Source: Gemmatimonadota bacterium (GTDB lineage Bacteria; Latescibacterota; UBA2968; GCA-2709665). From it: a DNA stretch of 63,344 bases. The stretch is taken from assembly GCA_028873695.1 (NCBI GenBank), contig JAPPNU010000066.1, forward strand, positions 1-63,344. The letters are read 5' to 3'. The notes beneath the pieces are model-generated. The model made no database searches, was not told the origin of the DNA, and saw only the letters and a list, made by a program, of their open reading frames with translations. Shown one piece after another: positions 53,495-63,300 of the stretch. Position 1 is the first letter of the stretch, and each line of letters starts with the position of its first letter. A program made the position numbers and the translations under genes.

Positions 53495-56400
53495 ATGCCC
53501 AGTTCACTTGAGAAATTCCAGGAACTTCTGCGAGAGTTATTCCAATTCGACTGCGCAGACCTGGACTTTGGCATCTACCGCATAATGAATCACAAGCGGG
53601 ACGTCATCGAGCGTTTTATTGTAGAAACTTTGCCGAATACCGTCGCTGAAGAGTTAAGGAAAGGCGCGCTCCACGAACAATCGCAGGCCGAGAAAAAACT
53701 CCGGGAAAAACGAAATAAGATTTGGGAATCCTTCGGCCACGATGCTGTCGACGCTGACGGGAATCTTGCGGAGATGTATCGCAGCACGCCGCTTGGCAAA
53801 GACTACCTGGAACACCAGGCGAAAGCCTCAGGCGCACAGGGCCGTGACGCACTGGAAGCGGCGATCTTCAATCATCTGTACGCATTCTTCAGCCGGTACT
53901 ACCAGGACGGCGATTTCATCTCTAAACGCCGTTATTCAAAACGTCATCGTTACGCCATACCGTATAACGGCGAAGAAGTACATCTCCATTGGGCGAACAG
54001 CGACCAGTACTACGTGAAGACCGGCGAGCACTTCCGAAACTATGCCTTCAAGTCGCGAAATATCACGGTGGAATTTGACCTGAAATCTGCTGACGTTGAG
54101 CAGAATAACGTCAAGAGCGACAAGCGGTATTTTGCGCCGTGCAATGAGACACCCACTTGGGACGAGGCGTCCAAGCGGTTAGCAGTATCGTTTGAGTACC
54201 GTCCTCTGACGTCTCAAGAGAAAGTCACTTACGGCAAATCCAATCAACAGGAAAAAATCATCAATAAAGCGGTGGCTGAAATTCCGAATCGCCTGAAACA
54301 CGCCGGCGAGGCGACCGCCGCACTGATGGCCGAAAGGCGTAAGAATAGTGATGGTGAGTCGGTCTCATTTTTCGAACATCACCTGTTGCAGTACACCCGG
54401 CGCAACACCTCCGATTTTTTCATCCACAAAGACCTGAAAGGCTTCCTGACTCGCGAACTTGATTTCTTCCTGAAGAATGAAGTGTTGAATCTTGACGAGA
54501 TGGAAGCGGCAGGCGAGGAACGATCCGAAGGCTGGTTTCAGATGTTACGGACGATCCGATCCGTCGGCAGCGTGATCATTGACTTTCTCGACCAGATTGA
54601 GAACTTTCAAAAATTGCTCTGGGAAAAGCGTAAGTTCGTCACTGAAACCCAATATTGTATTACGATAAAATGCATCGATGAAGTACTCCATAGGGAAATC
54701 GCCCTGTGTGACGCGCAGTGGGACGAATGGCGGGAATTGTTCGGCATTGACAAAGAACAGGAGGTACTGTTCAACCCCACCAAGGGCAAGTTAGGTAAGC
54801 GTTTGAAGTTCTTGAAGTTGCGCCCGACTCTCGTACTCGATACAAGACATTTCTCCGCAGAATTCACCGATCGTCTCTTGGGTGGTTTTGTAGAATTGGA
54901 CAAAATTACAGATGGTGTGCTGATTCATGGCGAGAATCTCCATGCACTTCAAGTCTTGTCACAGAAATACAACGAAAGGCTACATTGTGTGCATATTGAT
55001 CCACCATACAACACGCAAACAAGCGGCTTTCTCTATAAGAATGAATACGAGCATTCCAGTTGGCTTGCGATGATGTACGATCGGATAGTGGCTGCTCTGC
55101 CTCTGTTAGGCCGGGACGGTGCATTCCTGTGCCATATTGACGAAAACGAGTACGAAGTACTGCACCTCCTGTTTGCGGATACAGGTGTACCGGATGCCGG
55201 TACCATCGTCTGGGACAAGAAGAATCCAATGCTTGGCCGTAAGGGCATAGCTACCCAACACGAGTACATACTGTGGAGGACATGGGAAGAGTCTTCAGTA
55301 TATATGAGCCCAACCAATATTCACATGATGCTCGACAAGGCGAAATCTCTTATTAGCGAGCAAGGATGTGTCAACGAGCAGGTTCGGCGTACGTTTCGAA
55401 ATTGGGTCAGAAATTGCGAATCCTTGACCGGTGGAGAACGAGCCTACCAGCTAGTCGATGACGATGGAAGAGTTTTCCAAAGTGTGGCGATGGGAGCACC
55501 CGAATCTCGCGCCGATTCGAAATTTCACATTCCGCTAATTCATCCAGAGACGGGAAAAAGGTGTCCAGTCCCTGCCAATGGTTGGTCGCGCGCTCCAACT
55601 ACCTTGCTTAAGTTGGTTGAGAAAAATGAGATAATCTTCGGTGAAGACGAGACCGTACAGCCGAGAAGAAAAGTGTTCCTGACTGGTGAACGGGGACGAC
55701 AGTTATCGTCCGTTGTAAGTGACGCTCGGAGAGGGAAAAACGACATCGAGAAATTAGGATTGGAATTTCCTTACTGTCACCCTGTTTCGCTATATGAGAG
55801 CCTTTTGGGCGCAGCAGTGCCTAATGACGGAGATATAATCATCGACCATTTCGCTGGTTCCGGCACCACTGGCCACGCGATAATTAATCTCAACAGGGAA
55901 GATGGCAGGCGTCGGAGATTCATGCTTATAGAGATGGGCGACCACTTCGATACCGTCTTGCTTCCTCGCATCAAAAAGATCACATTTTCGCCGGAGTGGA
56001 AAGGCGGCATTCCCAAGCGATTGGCAACAGATGGAGACGCCGAACACAGTCCGCGAATTGTCCAGTACTTGCGCATCGAGAGCTACGAGGATGCGCTGAA
56101 CAACATAGACTTCGATGAAGTTTCACAGCAAAAGGCATTGCAATTTGATGACTACATGCTGAAATACATGCTTCGATGGGAAACAAAACGTAGCGAGACG
56201 TTGCTGAATGTAGAAAAGCTCTCGAACCCGTTCGCTTACCAATTGAACATCCACTCCGACGGCGAGACGCGAAAGATCATGGCCGACATCCCTGAGACCT
56301 TTAACTATCTGATCGGCCTGCACGTCAAGACGCGGCGCGTTCATTACGACGAAGATCGGCGATATCTGGTATATTGCGGAAAAATCGACCAGCGGCTGGT

Positions 56401-56590
56401 TGCGGTTATCTGGCGAGAAACCGAGGATTGGAAGAAGCCGGACTTTGAACGCGATAGGGACTTTGTTGTTGAACGGAAGTTGACTGTAGGTGTAGACGAC
56501 GTATACGTCAACGGCGACTCGCTGATTCACGAGGCGAAAGCTCTGGAACCCTTGTTCAAGCGGCGGATGTTCGCGGGAGTAGCAGAATAG
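53495..56590 (+). CDS. Type III-like site-specific DNA methyltransferase (Mod-type, large)
   Basis: The protein of 1031 residues is a beta-class N6-adenine or N4-cytosine methyltransferase: catalytic DPPYNT at 502-507 precedes the AdoMet-binding FAGSGTTGHA at 786-795. The N-terminal 480 residues are helical and charged, of unknown fold, and make it much longer than classic Mod proteins (about 650). The region between the motifs should hold target recognition. I choose ATG 53495 with GAGG upstream; a GTG at 53468 would lie at the likely transcription start. It heads a four-gene operon with two Fic genes and a helicase; fic1 begins right after the stop. Confidence 0.88.
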   Translation: MPSSLEKFQELLRELFQFDCADLDFGIYRIMNHKRDVIERFIVETLPNTVAEELRKGALHEQSQAEKKLREKRNKIWESFGHDAVDADGNLAEMYRSTPLGKDYLEHQAKASGAQGRDALEAAIFNHLYAFFSRYYQDGDFISKRRYSKRHRYAIPYNGEEVHLHWANSDQYYVKTGEHFRNYAFKSRNITVEFDLKSADVEQNNVKSDKRYFAPCNETPTWDEASKRLAVSFEYRPLTSQEKVTYGKSNQQEKIINKAVAEIPNRLKHAGEATAALMAERRKNSDGESVSFFEHHLLQYTRRNTSDFFIHKDLKGFLTRELDFFLKNEVLNLDEMEAAGEERSEGWFQMLRTIRSVGSVIIDFLDQIENFQKLLWEKRKFVTETQYCITIKCIDEVLHREIALCDAQWDEWRELFGIDKEQEVLFNPTKGKLGKRLKFLKLRPTLVLDTRHFSAEFTDRLLGGFVELDKITDGVLIHGENLHALQVLSQKYNERLHCVHIDPPYNTQTSGFLYKNEYEHSSWLAMMYDRIVAALPLLGRDGAFLCHIDENEYEVLHLLFADTGVPDAGTIVWDKKNPMLGRKGIATQHEYILWRTWEESSVYMSPTNIHMMLDKAKSLISEQGCVNEQVRRTFRNWVRNCESLTGGERAYQLVDDDGRVFQSVAMGAPESRADSKFHIPLIHPETGKRCPVPANGWSRAPTTLLKLVEKNEIIFGEDETVQPRRKVFLTGERGRQLSSVVSDARRGKNDIEKLGLEFPYCHPVSLYESLLGAAVPNDGDIIIDHFAGSGTTGHAIINLNREDGRRRRFMLIEMGDHFDTVLLPRIKKITFSPEWKGGIPKRLATDGDAEHSPRIVQYLRIESYEDALNNIDFDEVSQQKALQFDDYMLKYMLRWETKRSETLLNVEKLSNPFAYQLNIHSDGETRKIMADIPETFNYLIGLHVKTRRVHYDEDRRYLVYCGKIDQRLVAVIWRETEDWKKPDFERDRDFVVERKLTVGVDDVYVNGDSLIHEAKALEPLFKRRMFAGVAE

Positions 56591-58111
56591 ATGGTACGCA
56601 TCGACACGAAATCGCGAAGCTGGGAGTTCTGGAAACGTTGGTTGGGCTGGGGTCGGAAAACGGACGAAAAAGTGGTGGAATATGCTCCATGTTCCGCTTC
56701 GCACTCGGCCCGTTCTACCGACGCAGAAGACATTCCAATGGAACAGGTTTCGCCGGAAGAACCCGTGGATCAGATCAACGAACCGATCACTTCAACAGTC
56801 ATTGATGAAATCGACCAACTGAAAGCGGAGCTGGACGCATCACGGCCGTTATCTTCCTACGTCGTTGGACGAATAGAACAGAAACTCCGGATCGAGTCGA
56901 ACTACCACTCCAATGCCATAGAGGGCAACAGCCTCGACCTCGGAGAAACGAGGAGCTTGATTCTTCACGGGCTCACAGCGCACGGGAAACCGATGCGCGA
57001 TCATCTGGACATTGAGGGTCACGACGAAGCGGTAAAGGCGATGGAGGACGCGGTCAATCGGGACGAATCTCTCAATGAAGTTTTCGTCCGAAATCTCCAC
57101 AGGGTATTATTGAAAGAGCCTTATGAAGTCGACGCACTGACACCGGAAGGACAGCCGACAAAGCGACTCATCACGATTGGACAATACAAGTCACAACCAA
57201 ACAACGTGAAGACTTCAACCGGCGAGATATATTACTACACGCCTCCGGATCAGGTAAAACCCGCGATGAGTGACCTTATCGACTGGTACAGGGAGGCTGA
57301 AAACGCGGGCGAGCATCCCATCTTCATCGCGGCCACGTTCCACTATCGCTTTGTCAGAATTCATCCGTTTGACGATGGAAACGGTCGAATGGCGCGGCTT
57401 TTGATGAACATGATCCTGATCAAGCACGGCTATACGGTCGCGATCATACCTATAGAGGAGCGAAGTCGATACATCAGGACGCTGGAGCAGGCCGACAAAA
57501 CAGAAGATCTGTCCGAGTTTATTGAGTGTATTACCAAATACTGCAAGAATACTCTGAGTCTTCATCTACGTGCCGCCCGCGGTGAGAGTATTGAAGACGT
57601 GGAAGATATAGATAAAGAAATCGAACTCTTCAAGCGATCGATTCAAAACGGTAACGGTGAACCTATTCGGGCCAGGGAGTATGCGGACAGCGTGCTATAT
57701 CCATTTTTTATTTATTGCAAGGAGAAGTGCGAGCAGTTTTCCAGTATGTTTGAGAATCTATTTGAGACTAGTAGCGATTCTTCGGTAAGGTGTCCTGACA
57801 ATCAGATTCGACGTTTTTCGCTCGACAAACGAGGTGACGCCTGGCCCGAAGACGCTCTTTTGGTCACCTCGAGAATTAGCTTTTGGCTGTCGCAATATCA
57901 AGCGAAGAAAGGAATTGATTTCGAGTTCAGGATTGAGAACGAAATAGACTCGAATCGTTGTGTTTGGGAATTTGTGTGTCGGGATCTCGATTTTGAGGAA
58001 GAATTCATCGGAAAGGATCTGGAGGAATTAAAAAAGATCTTCAACAGTATGATTATACAGATGATGACAAAGCTCTCCAATACTCGCGACGGCGAGAAGG
58101 ACGAGGAATAA
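56591..58111 (+). CDS. Fic-domain protein, class II auto-inhibited, with a long C-terminal region
   Basis: The 506-residue protein has the Fic catalytic motif HPFDDGNGR at 258-266, with the catalytic His258, and an N-terminal inhibitory motif SNAIEGN at 107-113 (Ser107, Glu111). Fic enzymes transfer AMP or related groups to protein side chains. Residues 1-75 are a linker-like segment with SWEFWKRWLGWGRK. The 180-residue C-terminal part after the Fic domain is acidic and helical and not recognised. The ATG at 56591 directly follows the methyltransferase stop. The target is unknown; the partner restriction proteins or phage and host factors are possible (inference). Confidence 0.88.
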   Translation: MVRIDTKSRSWEFWKRWLGWGRKTDEKVVEYAPCSASHSARSTDAEDIPMEQVSPEEPVDQINEPITSTVIDEIDQLKAELDASRPLSSYVVGRIEQKLRIESNYHSNAIEGNSLDLGETRSLILHGLTAHGKPMRDHLDIEGHDEAVKAMEDAVNRDESLNEVFVRNLHRVLLKEPYEVDALTPEGQPTKRLITIGQYKSQPNNVKTSTGEIYYYTPPDQVKPAMSDLIDWYREAENAGEHPIFIAATFHYRFVRIHPFDDGNGRMARLLMNMILIKHGYTVAIIPIEERSRYIRTLEQADKTEDLSEFIECITKYCKNTLSLHLRAARGESIEDVEDIDKEIELFKRSIQNGNGEPIRAREYADSVLYPFFIYCKEKCEQFSSMFENLFETSSDSSVRCPDNQIRRFSLDKRGDAWPEDALLVTSRISFWLSQYQAKKGIDFEFRIENEIDSNRCVWEFVCRDLDFEEEFIGKDLEELKKIFNSMIIQMMTKLSNTRDGEKDEE

Positions 58112-58157
58112 GAGGGCGGCTGGACGAAAAAGTACAGATTTCGGACACAGGCAAACC

Positions 58158-59087
58158 ATGAGGCAATACGAGAAGACCCACCCCTGGATCTCCTTTCAAG
58201 TCGATCTGCGCGCCGTGCCCTATTCCCATTGGATTAAGTTGGGAGAATGCACGTCCATTGTAGAGCATATCTCCAGGGTACCGCTGGTTCACGACTCGGC
58301 GGAGAATTTCTACAAGGTATATCTGGCCAAGGGTGTTCATGCCACCACCGCAATTGAAGGAAATACCCTGACCGAAGAGGATGTTCTACGGCATTTGGAT
58401 GGCGAACTGGAACTGCCTCCCTCACACGAGTATCTGGCGCAGGAGGTCGACAACATTATAAAGGCGATCGACGCCACCAGCGGGGGAATGCGCGAGGAGT
58501 CGGTCGAACCCCTGGAAATTGATTGGATCAGGGAGATAAATCGGGCTGTTCTAGACAAGCTGGAACAACAAGAGGGTTCCAAACCGGGTACGATTCGCGC
58601 CTACTCGGTGGGCGTAGGAGGGCGGTATCGAGGAGCGCCCCCAGAGGATTGCGAATACCTGCTGGAGAGGCTGTGTCAGTGGTTACGGGATGAATTCAAA
58701 GTGCCCGAAGGCGAGGAGATTACGTTTGCAATCATCAGGGCGGTGATAGCCCATCTTTACGTCGCCTGGATCCATCCGTTTGGCGACGGAAACGGCCGCG
58801 CGGCGAGACTGCTGGAATTCGCCATCCTGTTGCGCTCAGGGATACCGCTACCCGCCTGTCACCTGTTGAGTATCCACTGTGGCGCCACACGTGCCGAATA
58901 CGCGCGCCAACTCGCGCGGACCAACCAATCCGGAGGAGAGGTCGTACCGTTTCTCTACTACGCGGTGCAGGGATTGCTCGACGGGCTTCGCGGTCAGTTG
59001 GAAATGATTTGGGAACAGCATATGGACATTGTCGGGAAACACCACATAGTTCAACATTTCCCGAGTCAGGATACGGTCCCCGGCTAA
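58158..59087 (+). CDS. Second Fic-domain protein, class II auto-inhibited
   Basis: The 309-residue protein has HPFGDGNGR at 206-214 with the catalytic His206 and the inhibitory helix TTAIEGN at 63-69 (Thr63, Glu67). The rest follows the usual compact Fic layout with a small C-terminal helical part. It is not a close copy of the first Fic protein. It lies 46 bases after the first fic gene and is followed by the helicase gene. Two Fic genes in tandem inside a restriction operon suggest distinct targets or mutual control (inference). Confidence 0.88.
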   Translation: MRQYEKTHPWISFQVDLRAVPYSHWIKLGECTSIVEHISRVPLVHDSAENFYKVYLAKGVHATTAIEGNTLTEEDVLRHLDGELELPPSHEYLAQEVDNIIKAIDATSGGMREESVEPLEIDWIREINRAVLDKLEQQEGSKPGTIRAYSVGVGGRYRGAPPEDCEYLLERLCQWLRDEFKVPEGEEITFAIIRAVIAHLYVAWIHPFGDGNGRAARLLEFAILLRSGIPLPACHLLSIHCGATRAEYARQLARTNQSGGEVVPFLYYAVQGLLDGLRGQLEMIWEQHMDIVGKHHIVQHFPSQDTVPG

Positions 59088-59153
59088 CGGCGCCGCGACC
59101 TGCCGCCGTTGATTGAGAATCTCGAACGAAAATTTCAAGGACGAGCGATAGAA

Positions 59154-62100
59154 ATGCCGACCGAAGCTACCACCGCCCTGGACCGCCAACTGGTCTTGCT
59201 GGCATGGCTCAACCAACAATTCGGCTACGAGCGGAACCAGGAACTGCTGCAGGATATAAAGGAAGCCGCCGAAGGTTTTGATGCCGATGGGCGCAGTTAT
59301 GTCTATTACCGGCTGATCGCCCGCGGAAACGCAGTGAAAATAGATCTCGATTCGCTTTCACAATACGACGAGAATATCCGCAACCACCTGAGAGCAATGA
59401 ATGCCCGGCGGTCGGAACCAATCACGCTTCGCTATTTTCAATACCTTGCCGCTCTTTACGTGGAAGTCTTCCTCGACGCATACTTCAACCGCCCAGGCGA
59501 GATGCTCTTTTCATTGAATCAGTTGTGCATTCAGCGGAATATGGGTGAGCAATTCTCCAAACACGATCTGAACAAACTCGCCATGTGGATGGCAACTGGA
59601 AGCGGCAAGACCCTGATCATGCACCTTAACTATTACCAGTTTCTGCACTACAACTCCCAGCTACTGGACAACATCCTATTGATTACTCCAAACGAGGGAT
59701 TAAGTGAGCAGCACGAAACCGAAATGCAGGTATCGGGCATACCCTGCAGCCGCTTCACGCTCAAAGAGGGTGATACAATCGGCCATCGCAACGAAGTTAG
59801 ATTCATCGAAATCACCAAACTGGTTGAAAAAAAGCGAGGGGGCGGTGTCAGTGTACCGGTCGAAGCATTTGAAGGAAACAACCTGATCTTCGTCGATGAA
59901 GGGCACAAGGGTTCGGGTGGCGATGTCTGGCGTCGCTACCGAGACGCACTTGGCGAAAGTGGCTTTACGATGGAATACAGCGCGACTTTTGGCCAAGCAT
60001 TGAAAGCAGTTCGCAGCGACGAACTTACCAGGGAATACGGTAAGGCCATTGCATTCGATTACTCGTACAGATATTTTCACGGCGACGGTTTTGGCAAAGA
60101 CTTCCGAATACTAAATCTCGTGGAGGAGACGACCTCTGACGAAACGGAGACATTATTGCTCGGAAACTTGCTGTCCTTCTACGAGCAACAGTGTGTCTTT
60201 GCTCAATCGTCCGACGAATTGCGCCCTTACGCCCTCGAAAGACCGCTATCCGTCTTTGTGGGCAGCACAGTAAATGCGGTGTACGAAGAGAAAAAGGAGA
60301 AATCCAGTGACGTACTGACCGTAGCGCGTTTCCTGCATTTGGTATTGAGTCAGCGTCAGTGGACCACCAATGCCATCGATCGAGTCCTGAGCGGCAAGAG
60401 TGGACTCGTGACGCAATACGGTCAAGATGTGTTCTCGGGGAAATTCCCATTTCTGCGGGAAACTGAACGCTCAACCGAGTATATTTACGAGGACATACTA
60501 AAAATGGTATTCCATGCCCCGGCGAGCGGTGGTCTACACTTGTGCACAATTCGAGGGGCCGACGGCGAATTGGGTCTTAAAGTGAGCGGCGCCCAGGACT
60601 ATTTTGGGCTAATCTACATTGGCGACGTCAGCAGATTCAAGAATCTGGTGGAAGAAACAGACACTGGAATGGCGTTGGAAGATGACGCTCTGTCCGGGTC
60701 GCTATTTGATACGATCAATAAACCGCATACGTCAATCGAAGTACTAATAGGCGCGAAGAAATTCATGGAAGGATGGAATTCATGGCGCGTCTCGAATATG
60801 GGACTCTTGAAAATCGGGCAGACCGAAGGTTCGGAAATCATCCAACTATTCGGCCGTGGCGTTCGCTTGCGGGGCATGGATGCAAGCCTAAAGCGGAGCG
60901 CAGCATTGGACGGTGCGCACCCGAATCACATCGGACTTCTTGAAACGCTCGAAATCTTCGGGGTTCGTGCAAACTACATGGCCGATTTCAAGAATTACCT
61001 CAGCCGAGAGGGCGTGGATGCGGAAGGGTACAATGAACTACCTCTTTTTGTCCGCCCAGATAAGAGACTGCTCGAAGCGGGGCTCGTCGTTCCAAGGATA
61101 CAAGGTGGTGACGAATTCGCCAAGACTCAAAGTCGTCTCTTGGAGCCGGATTCAGAATTAAAGAAAGTAAGGGTCGACTTGTCGCTAAGGGTTCAGTCGC
61201 TGGAAAGCAGCGAAGACGGAGTAATGGAGTCCGACGCGCAATTTGGTCACGAGCAAGTGCTCCCCCAGGAGAGTATAGACCTCGTGGATTGGCAGCAGGC
61301 CTATCTCGATTTGATCGAATATACAGAACAGAAAGGCCTAAGCAACCTGTGTGTCTTGCCCGACGCGCTTCGTCGAATCGTGGCGGACAGCGAAAACTAC
61401 AGCTTGATTGCCGATGAAGCAGTCGTTCGACCCCAGTCATTTGAGGATGTGCAACGGCTACAAAAAGCTGTAACTTCAATTCTGCAGAAATACGTCGATG
61501 CATTCTACCGTATGCATCGGGATCGATGGGAGTCGAAACAGATGGTATACAAGACCCTCGACGAGCGCGATCCCAATCTGAGTTTCGGTCGTGAATCGGA
61601 GGGTAGTGGCCGCTACATTGTCAGCGTCAGACGATCCAAGATCGCGTTAATGGAGAACATCGAGAAACTCATCAAAGACTGCGAGCAACTCTACGAGAAG
61701 GAAACGCACGAGTTACCTCGCCTTCACTTCGATCGTCACCTTTACCAACCATTGCTGGTAGAATACGGTGAAGAAGACGACATCAAGACCTCGCCACCGG
61801 CCCTAAACAAAAGTGAAAGACAGTTTGCACAGGATCTGAGGGACTACTGGGTACAACAGAGGGACGGCAAACTTTCGGGGGTGGAAGTCTTCTTGCTTCG
61901 AAATCAAGGCCGTGGGGTTGGCGTTGGATTCTTCGAGTCGAGCGGCTTCTATCCGGACTTTATCCTCTGGATCAAGGAAGCAAAGAAACAACACATCGTC
62001 TTCGTCGAGCCGCACGGAATGCTACATGCAAATGCATACTGCAACGACGAAAAGGCCCAGCTTCACGAAAAGCTGCCCGAGATGGCCAATGAGATCGCCG

Positions 62101-62303
62101 AGAGAAGTGATCGAAAAGGTGTCACGCTAGATTCGTTTATCGTTTCAGCAACTCCTTACGACGACCTTTGCAGGCGATACGAAAACGGGAAATGGGATAG
62201 GAAAAGGTTCGCCGATGCACATATTCTCTTTCAGGAGAGAAACGAGCAATACGACTACATTGAGAGGATGCTTGCAGACTTTGAATTTAGTCCTTATACA
62301 TAA
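59154..62303 (+). CDS. Type III-like restriction helicase-nuclease (Res-type, DEAD/DEAH superfamily 2)
   Basis: The 1049-residue protein has a SF2 motor: ATGSGKT at 147-153, DEGH at 248-251, the MEYSATF motif III region and QLFGRGVRLRG as motif VI. A C-terminal nuclease-like unit has PDF (Pro934, Asp935) and VEPHG (Glu952, His954), which fits PD-(D/E)XK except that His stands where Lys is usual. The start is uncertain: I use ATG 59154, while a TTG at 59109 would add 15 residues. It is the last gene of the methyltransferase-fic-fic operon and should provide translocation and cleavage. Confidence 0.85.
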   Translation: MPTEATTALDRQLVLLAWLNQQFGYERNQELLQDIKEAAEGFDADGRSYVYYRLIARGNAVKIDLDSLSQYDENIRNHLRAMNARRSEPITLRYFQYLAALYVEVFLDAYFNRPGEMLFSLNQLCIQRNMGEQFSKHDLNKLAMWMATGSGKTLIMHLNYYQFLHYNSQLLDNILLITPNEGLSEQHETEMQVSGIPCSRFTLKEGDTIGHRNEVRFIEITKLVEKKRGGGVSVPVEAFEGNNLIFVDEGHKGSGGDVWRRYRDALGESGFTMEYSATFGQALKAVRSDELTREYGKAIAFDYSYRYFHGDGFGKDFRILNLVEETTSDETETLLLGNLLSFYEQQCVFAQSSDELRPYALERPLSVFVGSTVNAVYEEKKEKSSDVLTVARFLHLVLSQRQWTTNAIDRVLSGKSGLVTQYGQDVFSGKFPFLRETERSTEYIYEDILKMVFHAPASGGLHLCTIRGADGELGLKVSGAQDYFGLIYIGDVSRFKNLVEETDTGMALEDDALSGSLFDTINKPHTSIEVLIGAKKFMEGWNSWRVSNMGLLKIGQTEGSEIIQLFGRGVRLRGMDASLKRSAALDGAHPNHIGLLETLEIFGVRANYMADFKNYLSREGVDAEGYNELPLFVRPDKRLLEAGLVVPRIQGGDEFAKTQSRLLEPDSELKKVRVDLSLRVQSLESSEDGVMESDAQFGHEQVLPQESIDLVDWQQAYLDLIEYTEQKGLSNLCVLPDALRRIVADSENYSLIADEAVVRPQSFEDVQRLQKAVTSILQKYVDAFYRMHRDRWESKQMVYKTLDERDPNLSFGRESEGSGRYIVSVRRSKIALMENIEKLIKDCEQLYEKETHELPRLHFDRHLYQPLLVEYGEEDDIKTSPPALNKSERQFAQDLRDYWVQQRDGKLSGVEVFLLRNQGRGVGVGFFESSGFYPDFILWIKEAKKQHIVFVEPHGMLHANAYCNDEKAQLHEKLPEMANEIAERSDRKGVTLDSFIVSATPYDDLCRRYENGKWDRKRFADAHILFQERNEQYDYIERMLADFEFSPYT

Positions 62304-62515
62304 CAATGGCGCGGAGGCTATACCCGTCCTTTTCAATCTCAAGGTGGATAACATTACGATTCCCAAGGCCGATTCTTCTCTGCGGAACAGGGAGCTGTCG
62401 ATTCTTCAGTTTTCCGTTTGTCGAATCAAGTTTAATCGCTGCTTCCAAGAACGCACATGAGATTCACGATCTGTAAGTTTATGACCGTTAGACGATTCGA
62501 ACGGAGAATTGTGCG

Positions 62516-63214
62516 ATGAGAATTGAACCCGAAATCGCCGGGGTTTCGCTCGTTTTGCTTGGCCGTTTCAATCCTGTGATATTTACACCCGCCTGGTTTG
62601 GATGGCATAAGCTTCTACCTAGAAGAGTAATCGAAATTGCAGATACGAACATTGCCCATCCTCAAATTACAAGGTTTAACGCGGATTGGCTTAACATACA
62701 AGTCGTTCCAGAACGTATTCAAATAATAACGTCGCAGCCTCCTTATATTCGGATTCGAGATCTGGTAGTCCGAATATTTCGGGAACACCTTCACCATACA
62801 CCGCTAACCACTGTCGGAATTAACCGTGACGTTCACTTTTGCGTGCAGGATCATAAACAGAGAGACCAGCTCGGAAGATTACTCGCACCTGTAGAGCCTT
62901 GGGGGGATTGGGCAAGATAACTTGACTTGGATGGAGAACGCGGCGGAATGGTATCCCTTACGATGAGACAGGTAAATCCTTGTAATAGACCGGCTGGCGG
63001 ACAAATTAACGTTAAGGTGGAGCCATCCAACATGGTCGCGCAAGAGCATCTCGGGGTCTACGTTGGGGTCAATGACCATTACGTTGTGGGAGATGTGGAG
63101 CCGCAGATGCAAACCAGAAAAATCGTTGAGTTAATTGAGGAGAAATTCGACGATTCATTGCGCCGTGCAGACGAAATCATCGATCACATTATGTCCTTGA
63201 CGGAGGAACAATAA
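62516..63214 (+). pseudogene. Uncharacterised gene interrupted by one in-frame TAA
   Basis: From the ATG at 62516 (GGAGA upstream) the frame encodes 134 residues ending in LAPVEPWGDWAR, then TAA (62918-62920), then continues in the same frame for about 95 residues (GGMVSLTMRQVNP, GGQINVKVEPSN, GVYVGVNDHYVV) to a second stop at 63214. Both parts look like one protein of about 230 residues. I do not recognise its function. A TTG after the stop could start the second half as a separate product. It lies after the restriction operon and before a short truncated frame. Confidence 0.7.
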
Positions 63215-63300
63215 TGTCAGATTCAGCAGCCGTCTCTGTAAGCGACAGATTGCACAATGCATCTAGCCTCGACGACAATTCGAGCGAGGTTAGTCCTTAA
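63214..63300 (+). CDS. Short reading frame overlapping the previous stop, probably truncated
   Basis: The ATG at 63214 overlaps the TAA of the preceding gene (TAATG), an arrangement typical of operon partners. It encodes only 28 residues (MSDSAAVSVSDRLHNASS and on) before TAA. The polar, disordered sequence and the overlap suggest the start of a larger gene that has been cut short. I do not recognise it. Confidence 0.35.
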   Translation: MSDSAAVSVSDRLHNASSLDDNSSEVSP

